Shown in pieces: positions 21,744 through 36,000 of a stretch of DNA of 64,000 bases. The notes under the pieces are model-generated. The model ran no database searches and was not told the origin of the DNA. It saw only the letters and a program-made list of their open reading frames with translations. Within the stretch, counting starts at the first letter, position 1. The number at the start of each line of letters is the position of its first letter. Source of the stretch: Morella rubra (taxonomy: Eukaryota; Streptophyta; Magnoliopsida; Fagales; Myricaceae); NCBI GenBank assembly GCA_003952965.2, contig CM025850.1, positions 11,784,962-11,848,961 of the forward strand, written 5' to 3'. The translations under genes were made by a program, and so were the position numbers.

Positions 21744-24700
21744 TCAAAGACCAAAACCATCAACTCGCTGAGTCTCTCTTGTTGACTCAGAGGCAGCAAT
21801 TTCGGCACCATGGGATTTTTTCAACTTTGCCACAAGAACCCACATATTGGCAAGTTCATTTTCTAGATAAGCTTCTCGTTGCTTGGATTCCTCAACCTTT
21901 CTTTGAAGCTCGGCCTCTTGTTGATCCTTTTCTAATAGAGCAGCTTCATACGAAATCTCTCTCTCGCGACTCATGGCCAGTTCTCTCTTGAAATCGGAGA
22001 CTGACCCACCTTGATCATTGCGCCCACCTTGATCATTGCGCTTGACATGACTATCTCTCCGCCCATTTTTGGCTGCAGGATTAGTTCTACGCTGAGTGGG
22101 GGAGCTCTTAGATGCGGCCAGATCAGCAGCCAGTCTCTCATTATGGTTCATTAGCTTGGCAACTTCTTCAGACAACGCCTTGAGCTCAACAGCGGCTGCT
22201 GATGCTAACCCTTTGGCATATGAACTCTCCTCTGCCAGTTTCTGGTTCCGAAGTTCTAGCTGTTCTTTTGATTCTGCTAGTTCTGCCACTTTCTGCTTCA
22301 GTTCTTTAATCTCAGTTTCCTATTTGACAAAATAAGCAATGGGTTATCGAAAGTATTGATCTCCTTGACAAATCAAAGTAACAAACCAGTCAAACAATGA
22401 CATACTGATCTTGATTTGCCTTGTTTTGTTTCATATCGTTTTTTTGTTTTTTGTTTTACAGCAGTCATGTTGAATTTGTCATGCCTTTTTGTTTTTGACA
22501 GCATTCGTTGCTAAATAGATGAATTCATTTGGACTTTATTTTGGTCCCCTTTTTTTGGCAGTGGCAAATGCAAAACAGTTCTGAGCTCTGACAACTGTAC
22601 TTAGATAATAGGGTAGGCAAAAACCTGTGAGCCTAAGAGAAACCCTGCGCTTGTATCATTCAATGAAGCATTCCCTTTATCTGAGCCATGTACTGCAGGT
22701 AAGCTCTCTGTTTCAGAATATTGTTGCAAGTAACTATTTACAGGACTAGAGTTCCTTAAACCTAGTGCATCAGAGAGCTGCTGCTTCAAGGAGGCAACTG
22801 TGTTCTGCAATCCTTCACATTCAGAGATCTGAAAGAAGGTAACGTCAAGTCACAACTGGAACCCAACCAACATGACCAACGAAACAAAAAATAACAAAGA
22901 ATGCCAAATAATTTGGTTCAAATGGTTCTTGTACCTTTTGGTTGAGCTGCTCTTGAATTATACGATTATCTGCAGCTTTAACCTGATAATAATAACAATG
23001 ATATTGTCATGACTTCAGAAAATGACATCATTTCATCATTTATTTGCAATCACTCCACTTGGTTTCAATAATGACGGTAACACCAAAATATGGAACTTTT
23101 ACTCTTTTATATCGGAACTACACAATCGCTTTTCAAATGGTCACCAAACATGCTCTTACAAGTAGAATACCAACTTCTTTATCTTAGAGAGAAAAAAAAA
23201 ACCCTATTGAATGAAGTTGTAGAAAAATTTATCACCTCAAGTTCAAAGGACTTCTCACTCAGTTGTGCCATCAATTCAGAAACAGACTGCAACATTAAAA
23301 CAACAGAGAGCATAAGTTTGGACTTCTTGAAAATGGAAAGCTGCAATCGCAATGAGAAGGAGCTAGACTTGCTTGTGATAATTCAACTGTATCCATCTTG
23401 TTGTGTGAGGAAATAAGGGAATCAGCAATTTGCCTTTCCAGCAATGCTATTTGTTCATTCTTTGCCATGATTTCATCTTTCAACTTTCTCATCTCCACCT
23501 GCATTGAAAAGAACTATAAGATTCAAGTTCCTATGTACAATACCAGCAGATGGCATGGGAACAAGATATTACATGAATGTGATCCTTCTGGGGGTTTCTT
23601 GAAGCCTCCTCAGACAACCGCTTCAAAGCACTTGAATGGAGTGCCACCTCTCCAGATAAAATCTTTTGCTGTTCCCTTAAAAGTTCAATCTGATCAATTG
23701 ATTTTATGCTAGTCTGGAAGAGTACAAAAAACAAATGAGTAAATAATCTGATCAATTGAAATTTGAAAGTTAAACCAAAACCAAAACCACAACCCATTTC
23801 CAAAGAAGCCCTAAATGTCCCAATTCCCAAATCATGATCTGGGAGGAAAAAATTGACATTGAAATGCACTTCAAGGGCAACAAAAAGAAAGTAAAAAAAT
23901 TTAAGTTAAAGGCAATAGATTGGTGACACAGAACTATTGGGCAAGAGATCTAGAGCTAGTAACAATGGACCTGTTGGTAGGGCACATAAAAGAAAGCAAG
24001 GGCAAGGAAGTTTTACTAATCATCAAACAGAGTATACAGAAAGAAGTTAGGGTCAAGTATTCTGTTCAAATGACAACGAACGTTTCAGTAACAAAGCCCT
24101 CCCCTCCCCTCCCCTTCCCTGGGATTTGCATGTGCACTGGGAGAAGGCTTGATCTACTTGTGAGATTCACCCATATCTAACACCCAACAATGATGATAGT
24201 GTTGTTCAGGTTTTTCAAACCTATATGTTGCAGAAAAATATTTTAAAATTGCGATAAATTGAGCACGAAGCACAGAGAAAGTTAACATGGAGCTCACGTA
24301 CAAAATAATTTACATGATGAAAAGCAATTGATCACATACCAGAGGCGTCTCTTGTCCCAAGAAATTATCCTCATGGACTTCTCTATCCTCTCTAGCCTCA
24401 GACAAAATATCCACAGATGGAGAGCTTTCTGTAAGTAGAGAATGGGAAAGTCTGGCTTCTGTATGGAGATTACTACTTTCTCCTTGAGGTGTTGAAGGTG
24501 TACTCAGAGACATTATTCCACTTGATTTATCACCAGCGCTAGCCAAAGTCCCCAAGCTGCTATCTCTTTTCTGATAAAAATAAATAAGTAATTAGTTGCT
24601 TCCAGAAATTTCAAAGATTTCCATGTGAAAGTGGATTTTTCCTGACATTTTAGGTTTCCTGCTGTCTAGGAGTTCAATAGTAGATTCAAACGAGCTGCAA

Positions 24701-27700
24701 CAATGGACATGGAAACTTCAAAAAGAATTTGAGACCAAAACATCACATAAAATTTTCCTTTAAAAGACAAGAGAGTTTAATGCCACTTTATTCATAAATT
24801 AAAAATCTAAGGGAAGACTTGACTAAGTATTTGAGAAGTCTACACAAAAGTGCCCTTAAGAAACTAAATCGGCGATGGTACAAAAAAGAAAAGAAAAGAG
24901 AGACTGACAATCACAGAAGACCACCCCCATATAAAGTCCACACCACAATCTCCACACGAGACAAAGTGGGGCTACATTCCAAATTACACCACTCCTATGT
25001 CTCCCAAATCCACCTTCCCAACAAAGACACATCTCAACCACCTTCAATGACATCACCTATTGAACCCAAAAACTTTTGCAAAAAAGAAGGAAAAAGAGAC
25101 CAAAGCTCACTACCAACAGAACAACAAAGTCAGAAGTGATCAACAGACTCCAGTACCAATCCAATAAGATAGTATGCCTCTAATCAATTTATCACCTGTT
25201 AATTTCCTCACTAAAGCAACTCTCTAAAAGAAGAGAGCAACTTTTTCGAGCTCTTTACTACCTGAAATACCTGTCTGACGAAATTATATAGAAACAGAAG
25301 GAATGGAGATTCTGATAATTTTTATAAAAAACCTTCATTGCACCAATGAACACTTGATGAACAATTTCCCAAAATTAGATGCTTTCAGCCCTATGATCTA
25401 CTGGAGAAAACAATAAATACATTGAGAAATAGGAAAGAAATTCTCACTCCCAATATGCTTGTAGTTACATGAAAAGGGTGAAATCCAGAACAAACTCCAA
25501 AGCTGCTATGCCTAAACTCTCAATTTTTTTTTTTTTTGGGGGGGGGGGGGGGGGCTTGGGGGGTGATGGACAGAGAGAGAGAGGGAAAAACAGATAAAAA
25601 TCACTAAACTAAACTAAAGAATCAATCTTTTAAGGAAAAAAAAGAACAAAATATACCCGTAGCTTTAGCCAGTTTAGAAGGCCATGCTTCCGTGTTTTTT
25701 TCTCCTCCTTAAGTGCATCGTCAGTGGTTTCTGCATTACCCTCAAGAGAAACATACAATTCAACGTTTTCATCATCTAAAATCAAGTCCCGCCTTTTGTG
25801 TGGAAGGTATGCAAGCTGCATTTTATATAAGCAACGAGTGTCAACACATATATACTTTCCTTTTTTAAAAATCTATCAGATCAGACAGAATTGAGGTTTG
25901 AGGAAGAGGAAGAAGAAGCAGGATAAACAGCACGGTTATACCTCCTCTTCACCAAAGGAATGTCTTCTTCTAGGACCAGGTCGATGAGGAAATCTTGATG
26001 GTTGTGACGCTTTTGTGGAGACCAAAATTAATTTTGTCAACCGTTGAATTCTGCCTAATAAAGCAGCTTTAGCTTCTTCTTCTTGCTCCAATCTTGATTG
26101 CAACTTGACTTGACCATCTTCTAGCTTTATACACCACATCCAAATAGAGGGGTCAAGCCATTTAATATCGTCTGTTATCACCAACAGTCTAGAGAAGACT
26201 CTCCACTATCATACTTCTAGTTACTGTAGCTCAATTAGATGAAAGGTAGTAGCTTTCTTCAATCATAGTGTACACCTAACTACCATGACATATAATACAC
26301 GTACACAATATAAAGTAGCTTGAGTTGACATTAAACCTCAACGACAAAGACTTATGCAAGGAAAACTCTTGAGTAGCAAAAATGCAGGTATAGGCGAAAC
26401 TTGCAATGAGATCAAATATCAAAGAAAAACATTCAATTTAGAGCATTAAAGAAAATGAAGCACCACCCCCCCCCCAAAAAAAAAAAAAAAAATCAACTAC
26501 AGTGGTACAACTGTACCTTTTGTTTTAAGAGCACAAGGTCATCTTCTCCAATATCTTTCAGTTGAGGAACTATAATAATCCCCCTCTTCAACTGCTCTAA
26601 CTCTTCCTTTAGGGTACGAATCTCATTTTGGTACTTTTTGATAAGTGACTTCTCATCAACAATCTGCACATTCAAAAATCACAAAATTTATAAGAGCCAA
26701 AGAAGATTTGAAAATACATACAGCTCAAAAAACACTAAATAGATGTACCTTGTTTTGTGCTGCTTGGATTTCAATGTGTTTGGCACGGTGTGCAAATTTA
26801 AGTGTGTTATGTGTCTCTTCTGTACTGCTTGATGAAGGAGTGATGGTGCATATAAGCTGTAATTTCAGACAACAAAGATAGACAAATAAATAATGAAACT
26901 CTACTTAAGAAGAAGAAAATTATTAAAGAAGAAACTAGCAGCCACATATATGTAGATTAAATTATCACTCTCTCAGAAATATGTCATGACATGTATATGA
27001 GAAGCCTTACAGATACACGTCCATGACCACTCAGTGAAGATTGAAGAAGTCTGGTCAATTTAGAGTCTCTGTATGGTATATGAGTAGCCCTCCCGTCTGT
27101 TAACTTGGATATAACCTATGACAATCATCAATCATTTTAGCAGATATGTAAATTATGTATAATGTCATAATCATGCAATAAGACAAAAGATCCAAATGGC
27201 AACAAGTTTTCTTTTTGGCGAAAAAAGGAACGACATAACGAAAAACAAAAACAAAAGTGAAATATATGTTAAACATGAAAAGGTGTTTCAGACATAATTG
27301 GATAATAACTTAAATAATTAGAGATACAGGAATATGCCAAAATAAAACCAAAAGAAACATTCCATGCGTGTGTGTGTGTGAAGAGAGACAGAGAGACAGA
27401 GAGCGGACAAGTGATCAGTTCATGCTCAAGCAATCCATATAGATAGCACGTGATCATGATCAGTGTACCGGCCATTAAGTTCAGAAACATAATATACTGG
27501 CTCTCTGTTCACACAAACATAATGTGGTAGAGACAAAGCAAAAATTGCAACTGATAGCTTAATCACACAGAAGGAAATCACTGCCAAAAAGATTAATACC
27601 ATCATTGCTAATGATGATTAGCAAAAGAAAATAAATCTGACTTCCAAAAATGAAGAACCAACACAATGTTGGAGGCCTCACAGTTCCAAGTGTTAGGAGG

Positions 27701-30700
27701 CTCTTATTAATATAGGATCCTTCTTTCCGCCTAACACCAGTAGTTTCTGCTTTTGAGCTCTCGGAACCTGCCAGATCGATGAGGTTCTGCAAGTATAAGT
27801 AAGATATCCAAAAGTTATATACGTGTGAAATGCATGACAGAATCATTTCATGGAGATGAAATCTGGAGCTAAAGGAAGTTAAACAAATTCTGAATGAAAC
27901 CCAAAAAGGAAAGTAGTAGTTCCAGTAATGTATACAAATTACCAGTTGGGACAGGCTTACAGCTTCCCCTTCACTATTTTGACCATATGGACTGCTCTCT
28001 ATTGTCTGTAAACAAGGTAGAAGAAGAAATTTAAGCTAGAGAGGATAATCACCCAAAATGGTAATTTAGACAATTAAATGTTCACTGGAATAAGTCCACC
28101 ATAAGAGTTAAATGAGAGATCAAGTGATAGATAACTCCATCATCTAAGGGCCATATATGTTCATGACAGAATTTTTTGTTCCCCTGTATGTTCCTGCATG
28201 CAAAAAGGATGTGGGTGGACAAGTTTACAGGTGAGTGTGAAGGTGTTTGCATTTACGTGTCTGTGTGTCTGCATCAAGAAAGAGTGAAAAAGCAATCAAA
28301 TCAGGAAAGGCATGAAAAGGTAGGAATGACATATAAGAAACACCAACTGAAATGCCACAATTAATTAACGCTCGATTATATGCGTCCACTGAGATTAGAA
28401 AAATATACCAGCGTAAATATTGTATGGCTCCTGCTGCTGAGTAAATTGAAATTTGTGGATCCCACGTGTCTGTGCTCTGTTATCAACAGTCAGAATATAA
28501 ATTGTCTAAATGGCCATAAAAAGGCAGATAAAATAGGATAAAACCCTCAATTGACAAGACAAGCAATCTAGATAATTGTGTTTCTCAAACAACTCTAACA
28601 TAACCCAAAGACATAAACCTGTTTCTGTCTTTGGTATGTTTATTGATAACCTGTCACAAATATGTTTTCACAATGCAAGAATTATAGAGTATGAGTCCAC
28701 ATGTGACAGGAAGCTCTTCATATGTGACAAATCATTAATAGATCATCCAGCTCTATTTGGAATCAACCCTTTTTTGTTTGGCTTTCATTGTATAACAAAA
28801 GATAACAACAGATTTTTACCTTCTCCGGCCGCAATAAGGGAAAGGGCATGAGCAGGGGATAATACAACTTCTTCCTTTATTCCTTCAACAAAAATGCCCT
28901 ACAAGCATGAATCAAATAGTAATTGACCCATTCCAAACCTCTAGACAACAGAGTTTTAGTAGACTAATGAGCCCTGTAAACAAACTGAACAGATGATTCT
29001 GAAATTAAAAGGCTCCAGCATACAAGAATCAGAAAGAAGAGCATGTGTGTATGTTCACGTGTAACAAAAGCATTCACCAAAATAAATCCGCAGGTCCCTC
29101 TGAAGGTAAAACAGTAGCAATGCTCGGCAGCAAGGTCATTTCAAAGAGGAAAAGAATAAGAGAAACATTGCTTCATGTGCAGCTAGCAAAAGTTCAAAAC
29201 TCTGTGTTCTAGGTATATGTATACAATTGAGATATGTTGAGTGCCTCAAAAAAATGGTGGCATAATTATCTGAGAGCCCAAGAAATCTGCAACTGTCATG
29301 TTAAATAAACACAAGCTTAAGTTCAATTATAGATACTTGATGCAAAAATTAATCTAATAAGAAGTGGTGGACTTAACCAACTTAACCATTATATATACAT
29401 TCTAACACTCCCCCTCAAGTGTGAGAATAGGCGGCACGTGGACCCAACTATCAGACCAGATTACAAGAAATGATCTTATATTCCAATGTGAGGTAGAGTA
29501 GGCGTGAATTCCATTTACTTGTAATGACAGTCACAAATATCTGATCACTAACATATTGCACAACTGAAGCAATAGCAATGTGGGAAAATGTGTTAAATAG
29601 ATAGGCTAAATACTCATTACCTAATTTCATGAAGCAACTGACCATATGGCACCTCAATTTAACCTAACAGCCAGTTACAGCCTAAGCGAGTTCATATTAA
29701 CTAACAGAATCACCTTGAATTACACTAAGATTGTTTAATACTTTTCAAGCTGAAAACCTGAGTTGGTACTTGCAATCGACTCATCTGCAGTTATCTACCC
29801 TCAGATTGTATCACAACATCGCAATAGACATCATGCGACCACTAGATTTTGACTTTCATTGAGGCAACATGGCAAACCAAGAATATGATAAGAAATCCAT
29901 CTCAAGGCTAGGGGGCACGTCAACTAAGCTTATTAAACTGATAATGTAATTCTTAAACTTTCAGTCTTATCATTTTAACTTAAAAAGCAAACTTGCACTC
30001 CCAAGAGATCTCATTGACTTCAACCATATCGGTCACACGGCTTAGTTCATTCGATGCACCCCAGGCCACGACCTTTTCCAATTTCCAAACACCCAGTCCT
30101 GTCCAATCCTCAAATCCTCCAGTCCGATTTCAGTGCCAACTTATTTACTTCTCAACTGCCTATGTTTGTAGGGCCATCACACCTAGGCAGCCAAAATTAA
30201 TCGAGTACAATACCTTGTGCTTGCTATCTTAATTTCACTATAATTGAGGAAGTACAGCAATAAGAATTGAATCACAAAATTAATTGAGTGATAGAAGCAA
30301 TCAGTATAATATGAATGTCCAGCTTTGCGACTCGAGTATTATTGTGAAGGAAGACGGTATCAAGAAAAAGGATTAGAATGTAACCAACAAGTACCTGAGC
30401 ATCCTCTCTAATTTTTAAATTCTGTCCTGCTGGGTTCAACAGGTCATTAATAACCTGAAATGAAAAAAAAAAAAAAAACACTTCCATGATAGTGTATTCA
30501 TTGGAAAGATTAAAAAAAAAAAAAAGCAGCATTGAAGATAGTACATAGCAACATAGGTTTCTAAGATTCATGGAAAATACAGTATATTTTGCAAAAACAT
30601 AAGGGTGAGAAAAATGCAAATAGAGAATAACAAGAAGCTCACCTCATTATAGATCTCCAAGTACGACACACGCAGCAGAAACTCTCGGTTTGGCGTCTAG

Positions 30701-32666
30701 GGCATATATACATGTCAGACTCTGTAGTTTCCATAATGAGAAAATTTATAGATGGATGTTACAGAGACTCCATTATCCCTTACCTCTTGGATGATGCCAA
30801 AGGCATCCTTCACTGCCAGTGGTATAATCCCAGGGGATCTCTGATCACCCTGCAATTGCCATATGCACTATATTAGCATGTTGCTCAGATTTATTAATTC
30901 AAACTTCATCATTTTTGCTGATATATTATGCCACACGATACCACAATACCTGCCACAGTGCAGCATACACAAAATGCAAGTTGTAAGACAAAATTAAGAA
31001 CCTTATTGAAACTGAGTTTCTAAAAGCACATCCTACGTGGATGTGTAGCCATGGAGTTTGGACTGTGTATGGACTTCTATTTTTCTTTAATGAAGAGGAC
31101 TGTAGGATTATGCAAGATGACCTACACATTAAAAATCTAGAATGAAAGCAATACGTTTTAACAAATGGTATTACCAATTTATAGTGGTCACATGATAATC
31201 TCCTGCTTAACATACTTCAAACACATAGATAGAGGAAACATAAGTTTGCTGACGTTGATTTCCTCCACATTAAAATTTACTTACAAGAATCCTGGAACCC
31301 ATTTGCTCCCAGTAAACATACAAAAACAATTATTGACATGGTGACAGGAATTTAGACAATGAGGTATATCAAAACCAAATTTAGGAAAGAACACCATCAA
31401 ATATTTAGATGCAAGTATTTCTCAGAAACAAACATTTAGTGCATGCCATACAAAACGAGCGCCCATAGTATAGAAAATTTTAAAGTGCAATTTACACAAT
31501 GGATCTTGAAATTACTTAAAAATACAAACACTGCGACACAATATTCTGGGTATCCTACACATAAACCACTCTTTACCAATGTTAAACAACTGCAGAGCTT
31601 TTCAACAAATCATGACACATGCTATTAAGTAGTCAAATTTGTTATGTAAACAGAGCGGGTCATGAATCAGTTCTACTAACAAGAATGACAGAGCACAGAG
31701 TCATCATTTTGTAACCCAAAGCATAAGATGGAATAGCACATGTTTATGGTAAATGTTTAAGAATTATGCATTACCAAATGTCTTGCAGATACAAAATGTA
31801 AGGAAAGGCAGGACATAAATATATAATCTCACATGCATAGTGTGGGTCTTGCCACTGCTTGTCACCCCATACGCAAAAATTGTTCCTGTGATAAGTGGAA
31901 ATAACCCTAATGAGAACGATTGGTTTCAAAAAGCATTTGCAAAGGCCATCCCATAAATTGGGAAAAGGCCATGCGGATACCATGACACTACCTGAGTAAA
32001 TAGAAGCAGTACCACGAGTAAAAAACTTTGTTGAAAGGAAAAAAGAAAATCATTACATGGGAGAGAAACCATTTACCATTGATGCCCTCCATAGCACCAC
32101 TAACAACATGCTGTGCCGCAACATCATAAACATGTCGAGTTGTAGTTGTAGGGCCAAATACTCGATCTAGAGGCAAGGAATAGAAAACCAATGAACTGAG
32201 ACACAGAATGCTGTATCAAGGATTGATTTGAATAAGTAATATGTTAATCAGTTTGACTAATACTTGTCCTTCCGAAATAACTTTGACAATTTCAGTATGT
32301 AATGAGTAGCTTTAAACCTGTAGTTTCTTTTCCACTTGCAAAACAGCAAAATTTTCTTAGGTACTTTCTTTTTCTATAAAACTTCTTTACGAAGTGTGAT
32401 GTCTCTTGAATCAAGTATGAGACAAAAATGTAAGTTATCCACGTCCAACTATTCTTCCACTATCTACGAAACAAGGAACTTTCATTATTAATTTTTACAC
32501 TGAAAAATTTATAGATGATGACAACAATATGAATACTACAACATCTACGAGGGTAATATATAGTTTACCATATGCATAAGCTATTGACGGATTATGCTCA
32601 TTTCGCAAAATAGTTTCACCATCTGCATACCATGCAATCTCCTCTCCTTGTCGGATTTCCCTCGGA
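21744..32666 (-). CDS. Kinesin-like protein of the KIN-7 (MKRP-like, KIN-7C/7D) group, 22 exons, first exon not found
   Basis: Minus-strand exons, 5' to 3': 32666-32569, 32166-32077, 31885-31833, 30849-30784, 30696-30643, 30454-30395, 28898-28820, 28476-28409, 28005-27943, 27786-27682, 27115-27011, 26856-26749, 26663-26517, 26124-25942, 25815-25657, 24570-24340, 23713-23573, 23498-23373, 23286-23236, 22982-22935, 22828-22625, 22319-21744. Every junction keeps frame, giving 937 residues to the TGA at 21744. Motor hallmarks: P-loop [11 protein letters not shown], switch I NLLSSRSH, switch II DLAGSE, and [14 protein letters not shown]. The neck and stalk are coiled coil, and the conserved tail has [15 protein letters not shown] near the end. 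Known relatives are about 1050 aa, with a Ser-rich N-terminus (mitochondrial targeting in some) before an RFRPL motif. That first exon is absent: the first visible exon begins at [17 protein letters not shown], with a split Ser codon. One intron (23372-23287) uses a GC donor. The gene may be intact with a distant exon 1, or 5'-truncated. Confidence 0.93.
22005..22040 (-). repeat. In-frame 18-bp tandem duplication in the last kinesin exon
   Basis: Two perfect copies of an 18-mer (22005-22022 and 22023-22040) encode [12 protein letters not shown] in the linker between two stalk coiled coils. The duplication keeps frame and lies in a charged, flexible segment, so it is probably neutral and may vary in length between alleles. 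Confidence 0.9.
28899..30394 (-). other. Large kinesin intron with a retroelement-like fragment
   Basis: This 1.5-kb intron separates the exons encoding NLKIREDAQ and [10 protein letters not shown]. Around 29365-29460 it contains GTGGTGGACTTAACCAACTTAACC followed by AACACTCCCCCTCAAGTG and CACGTGGACCCAAC (spaced pieces), a combination I associate with plant LTR/TRIM fragments. No paired repeat was seen. The remainder is ordinary AT-rich intron. Confidence 0.35.
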
Positions 32667-33029
32667 CTACTCCCAACACACAAAAAAACAAACTTAAGAT
32701 ACTCGCCAATAGAATATCCAACAAAATACTGTTTGGAAACGGTAAATCACTTCAGTGGAGAAAGTGGTCATGTGAATTTTCTTTGGTTAATCTTGTATTT
32801 GTCATGAGATATAGTCATAGAGAGATGAGAAAATAGCATGATTTAGAAAAGGTTTAGGTTTATTACACTTGCCAAGTGATAAGTAAGATTATCTCGTAGT
32901 GTCGAAATGGGGAGTTGCGTTGGCGGGAGTGAAAATAGCACGATAGTAATTTAGATAATTTGGCAAGCCATGAAGTAGTGTGGGGAAGAAATGAAAAGGA
33001 GAAGACTTTAAGAGGCTATTATAAGATGG

Positions 33030-36000
33030 TGTTTTCCGGTTCTAACCCACATTGATCAGTTTATAGCAATTTAGAAGCAAGATCATTTTTTGAGGTCAGT
33101 GATATTGCACCGACGAATTGATTGGTCTTAGGGGTTCTTTCTTATCACTATAAATACTTTCTAAATGTTGGATGGGAAAATTCCAAGGGGAGGGTACAAA
33201 TAAATTCAGGACCTAAGGGCCTGTTTAGGGTTTCTAATCATTATAACTATGAGGCAAATGCACTTCTATTAAATGTTGTTAAAGTGTCTACACAAGAAGA
33301 GAAAGAAAGAAAGAAGATCGACTATAGTTTTTCATGTCTGTATCAACTGTCCAGAATGTAAGAGAGTTTCATCTCAATAGGTTCAAGTCTAACCACGCGC
33401 TAGATATATAGATGGATAGACTCGTAGGGATCATTTTAGGAGATACGTTCACGACTCAGAATAGGAGTCTAATATAATTTAGAAAAAGGATGCATTATTC
33501 AAATATTTGATAGCTCGGTATCAGTGTATACGTTGAACATAAACTAGCACTAATGAGGGAGTACTTGTGTTTACTTAGAGGATTATGTACTGTCTACGTT
33601 ATTTTTCCGTAGTATTTGTCAAGATTGATATCATCTTAAAGATCAATATGAAGAATTACACATAGATTTCATTAGCTTTATCTAGTTTCCGTGGATACTT
33701 ATATGAAGAAGCTGCTTGGTTGTGCGATCTCATATAATTTGGTTATTATAGATTTAGTGGAGATTAGATTGATCTGATTCGAGCTTTGTGGGACTAGGTT
33801 CCTCAAAGTTTGCGGTTATATTAATCTCTCTACCATATCATACAGTAGCTGAAAATTCTGCGCTTTCTATTTTCTCAACGCCAAGGAGAATTAAGGGGAA
33901 TATTCTTGTATCAAGACTAACGAGATGGATAGGGGTGCGTGAAAGTTTTCCAAGATAAAATAGTATGATTTGTGTATGGTTTAACTTAGGCTTGGGATGT
34001 GATATAAAGATATTCTGTCAGTGTAGATTATAAATTGAAAAAGGTTGAGATTTTCTCATATGTATCGGCCTTTCATCTAGAGTAAGATTTGGCCGCTGTT
34101 TGTTTGTGATATTTATCTCAACAAAGTGGTATCAAGTTAGGTTTGCAAGTTGTTTGGTTACAATTTAAGTTAATGGAAGCAATGTGAGTAATGGTTTAAC
34201 CTAATGGTTCAATTATCACATATGGAAGGGAAGGAAGATTTTTTAAATTAAATATATTAATTTACGGTGTTTGCTACTGAAGACTCGCTGGGCGCTCTAA
34301 CAAGTCAGTATGTAGGAGTGTAAATATGATGTGTATAAATCGATAGTGTTGTGTGGTGTTAATCATCAGGGAGAAGTGGAGTAGATGACAAAGTTCCTTT
34401 TGAATCTACCAAGAATTTTGTGGAGTGAGGACAAAATTAGAAATTGCAGACACGATTATCGGTATTGATATTTGGAGATAAAGTCTTGAATACGGTTATA
34501 TTAATCTTTCCTGCCAGTAAGTTAAATTATTCGGTTAAATATATTACAATAGTAGTATCTGTGATATAGGCAGATGACTGGAGTATGAAGTACGGGTATG
34601 AGAGAGTAAGAACTCGATAGTGATTAACTTTGAATTTAAATACCAGAAATTGTTAATGAGTGTCAATGTGGAGGGAAGGGTATTTAGTTTGGAATGGATA
34701 TCAGGTAGTGGGGGTTATGTTGCTTGGAGAGAATTTATTAGTTATTAGTAAGGCGAGGGATGATTCTATTCGACAGGTAAAAGTCTATTGCATTGTAATG
34801 AGTGAGGGCGATGCAAGGACTGTGAGCGTAAATATAACGATACTGCAGTAAGAGTAAAAAGAAGGTCTGTATTGTGTAAAGATTACGAAGAAGATGAGGA
34901 AGAATAAATATATCGTGAATCAGCTTTTAACATGGAAGTTTTCTTTGTATGCACTTGGAAGAAAGACGAGTGGAGAAACATAGAAGAGCAAGTCAGGGCG
35001 CTACAGAAGGTAGAAATAACCGAGGTTATTTGATCAGGTACTTATGAAGTCTCATGCGAACAAAGGGTATAAAATCTTACTAAATGCTCAGACGTGTTAT
35101 TAATTGAGGAGGTGATAAATAGAGGATAACTATCACAGGAAAATAGGAGGCGAGAGCAAATTAAGGAATAGGAATACAAGAATGAGAGGAAATGATTGAC
35201 GTATGGACGGTAACTCAGCTGAGTGAGCTGGTTGATAGGATGACGAGGCTATTGTTGACTCATGGTGGGGCTAGAGACAACAGATCCTGATTTCCACATT
35301 CGTCGCGATCTCCTCTCATTTCTCTTTTCTCTTTTATTGTATGATATATAGTTGATCAGATTTCTGTTGCATGCCCATGAGACGAGCAGTATTACGTTGG
35401 CGAGGTTGGGGTGATTGTTAAGTTGGTGGCCTCCTTATTGATAGCACAATGTCCGCTGGAGCTAAGCTTGAGTAAGTTGCTTACATACGCGATATGCAAG
35501 GTATGTTGTGAGTCATAAGTGAAAGGCTGGGGAGGTACAAGAATGTAGGCAAATGGTGTTTGGCTGTTGGGCTAAAGTACTGGCTGTGGACAGAGTTGTG
35601 GTTTGTTGGAGGATCGTATTATATAGAGCATGCGGGATTAGATTATCTCAGATTAAATGTGGTAAAATATATTCACCTAATGGCATTCGTTGAACTTGGA
35701 TTGTCTTCAAAGTTCATCCATTGATGATGAGTCATGTGGTTATTGTAAGCCGTGATATTAATGATTGGTTCGGAATATAGGAGAAATAGTCTTACTTAAC
35801 GTGGGTAGAGTTGTGGTCGAGGTAGCAAGTCTTTTGCATTGTACATTTGCAGGAAAGCGTAAAAGCTCAATCTATGTTAATAGAGATGTGGAAGCATAGG
35901 GTGGATCAGTAGAACTATGGACGTGTGGAAAGTCTTCTTGCTCAGAACGTTGGAGTCGCAGCAGGAAGGATGAGAGAAACGCCACGCGCTCCACTACAGG

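Noticed and set aside
23368..23373. Canonical GT donor five bases after the kinesin GC donor
   Set aside because: It would add five bases and shift the frame of the conserved stalk.
25525..25560. Poly-T/poly-G tract in a kinesin intron as a regulatory structure
   Set aside because: A simple homopolymer run, likely variable or a sequencing artefact; no G-quadruplex spacing beyond the plain run.
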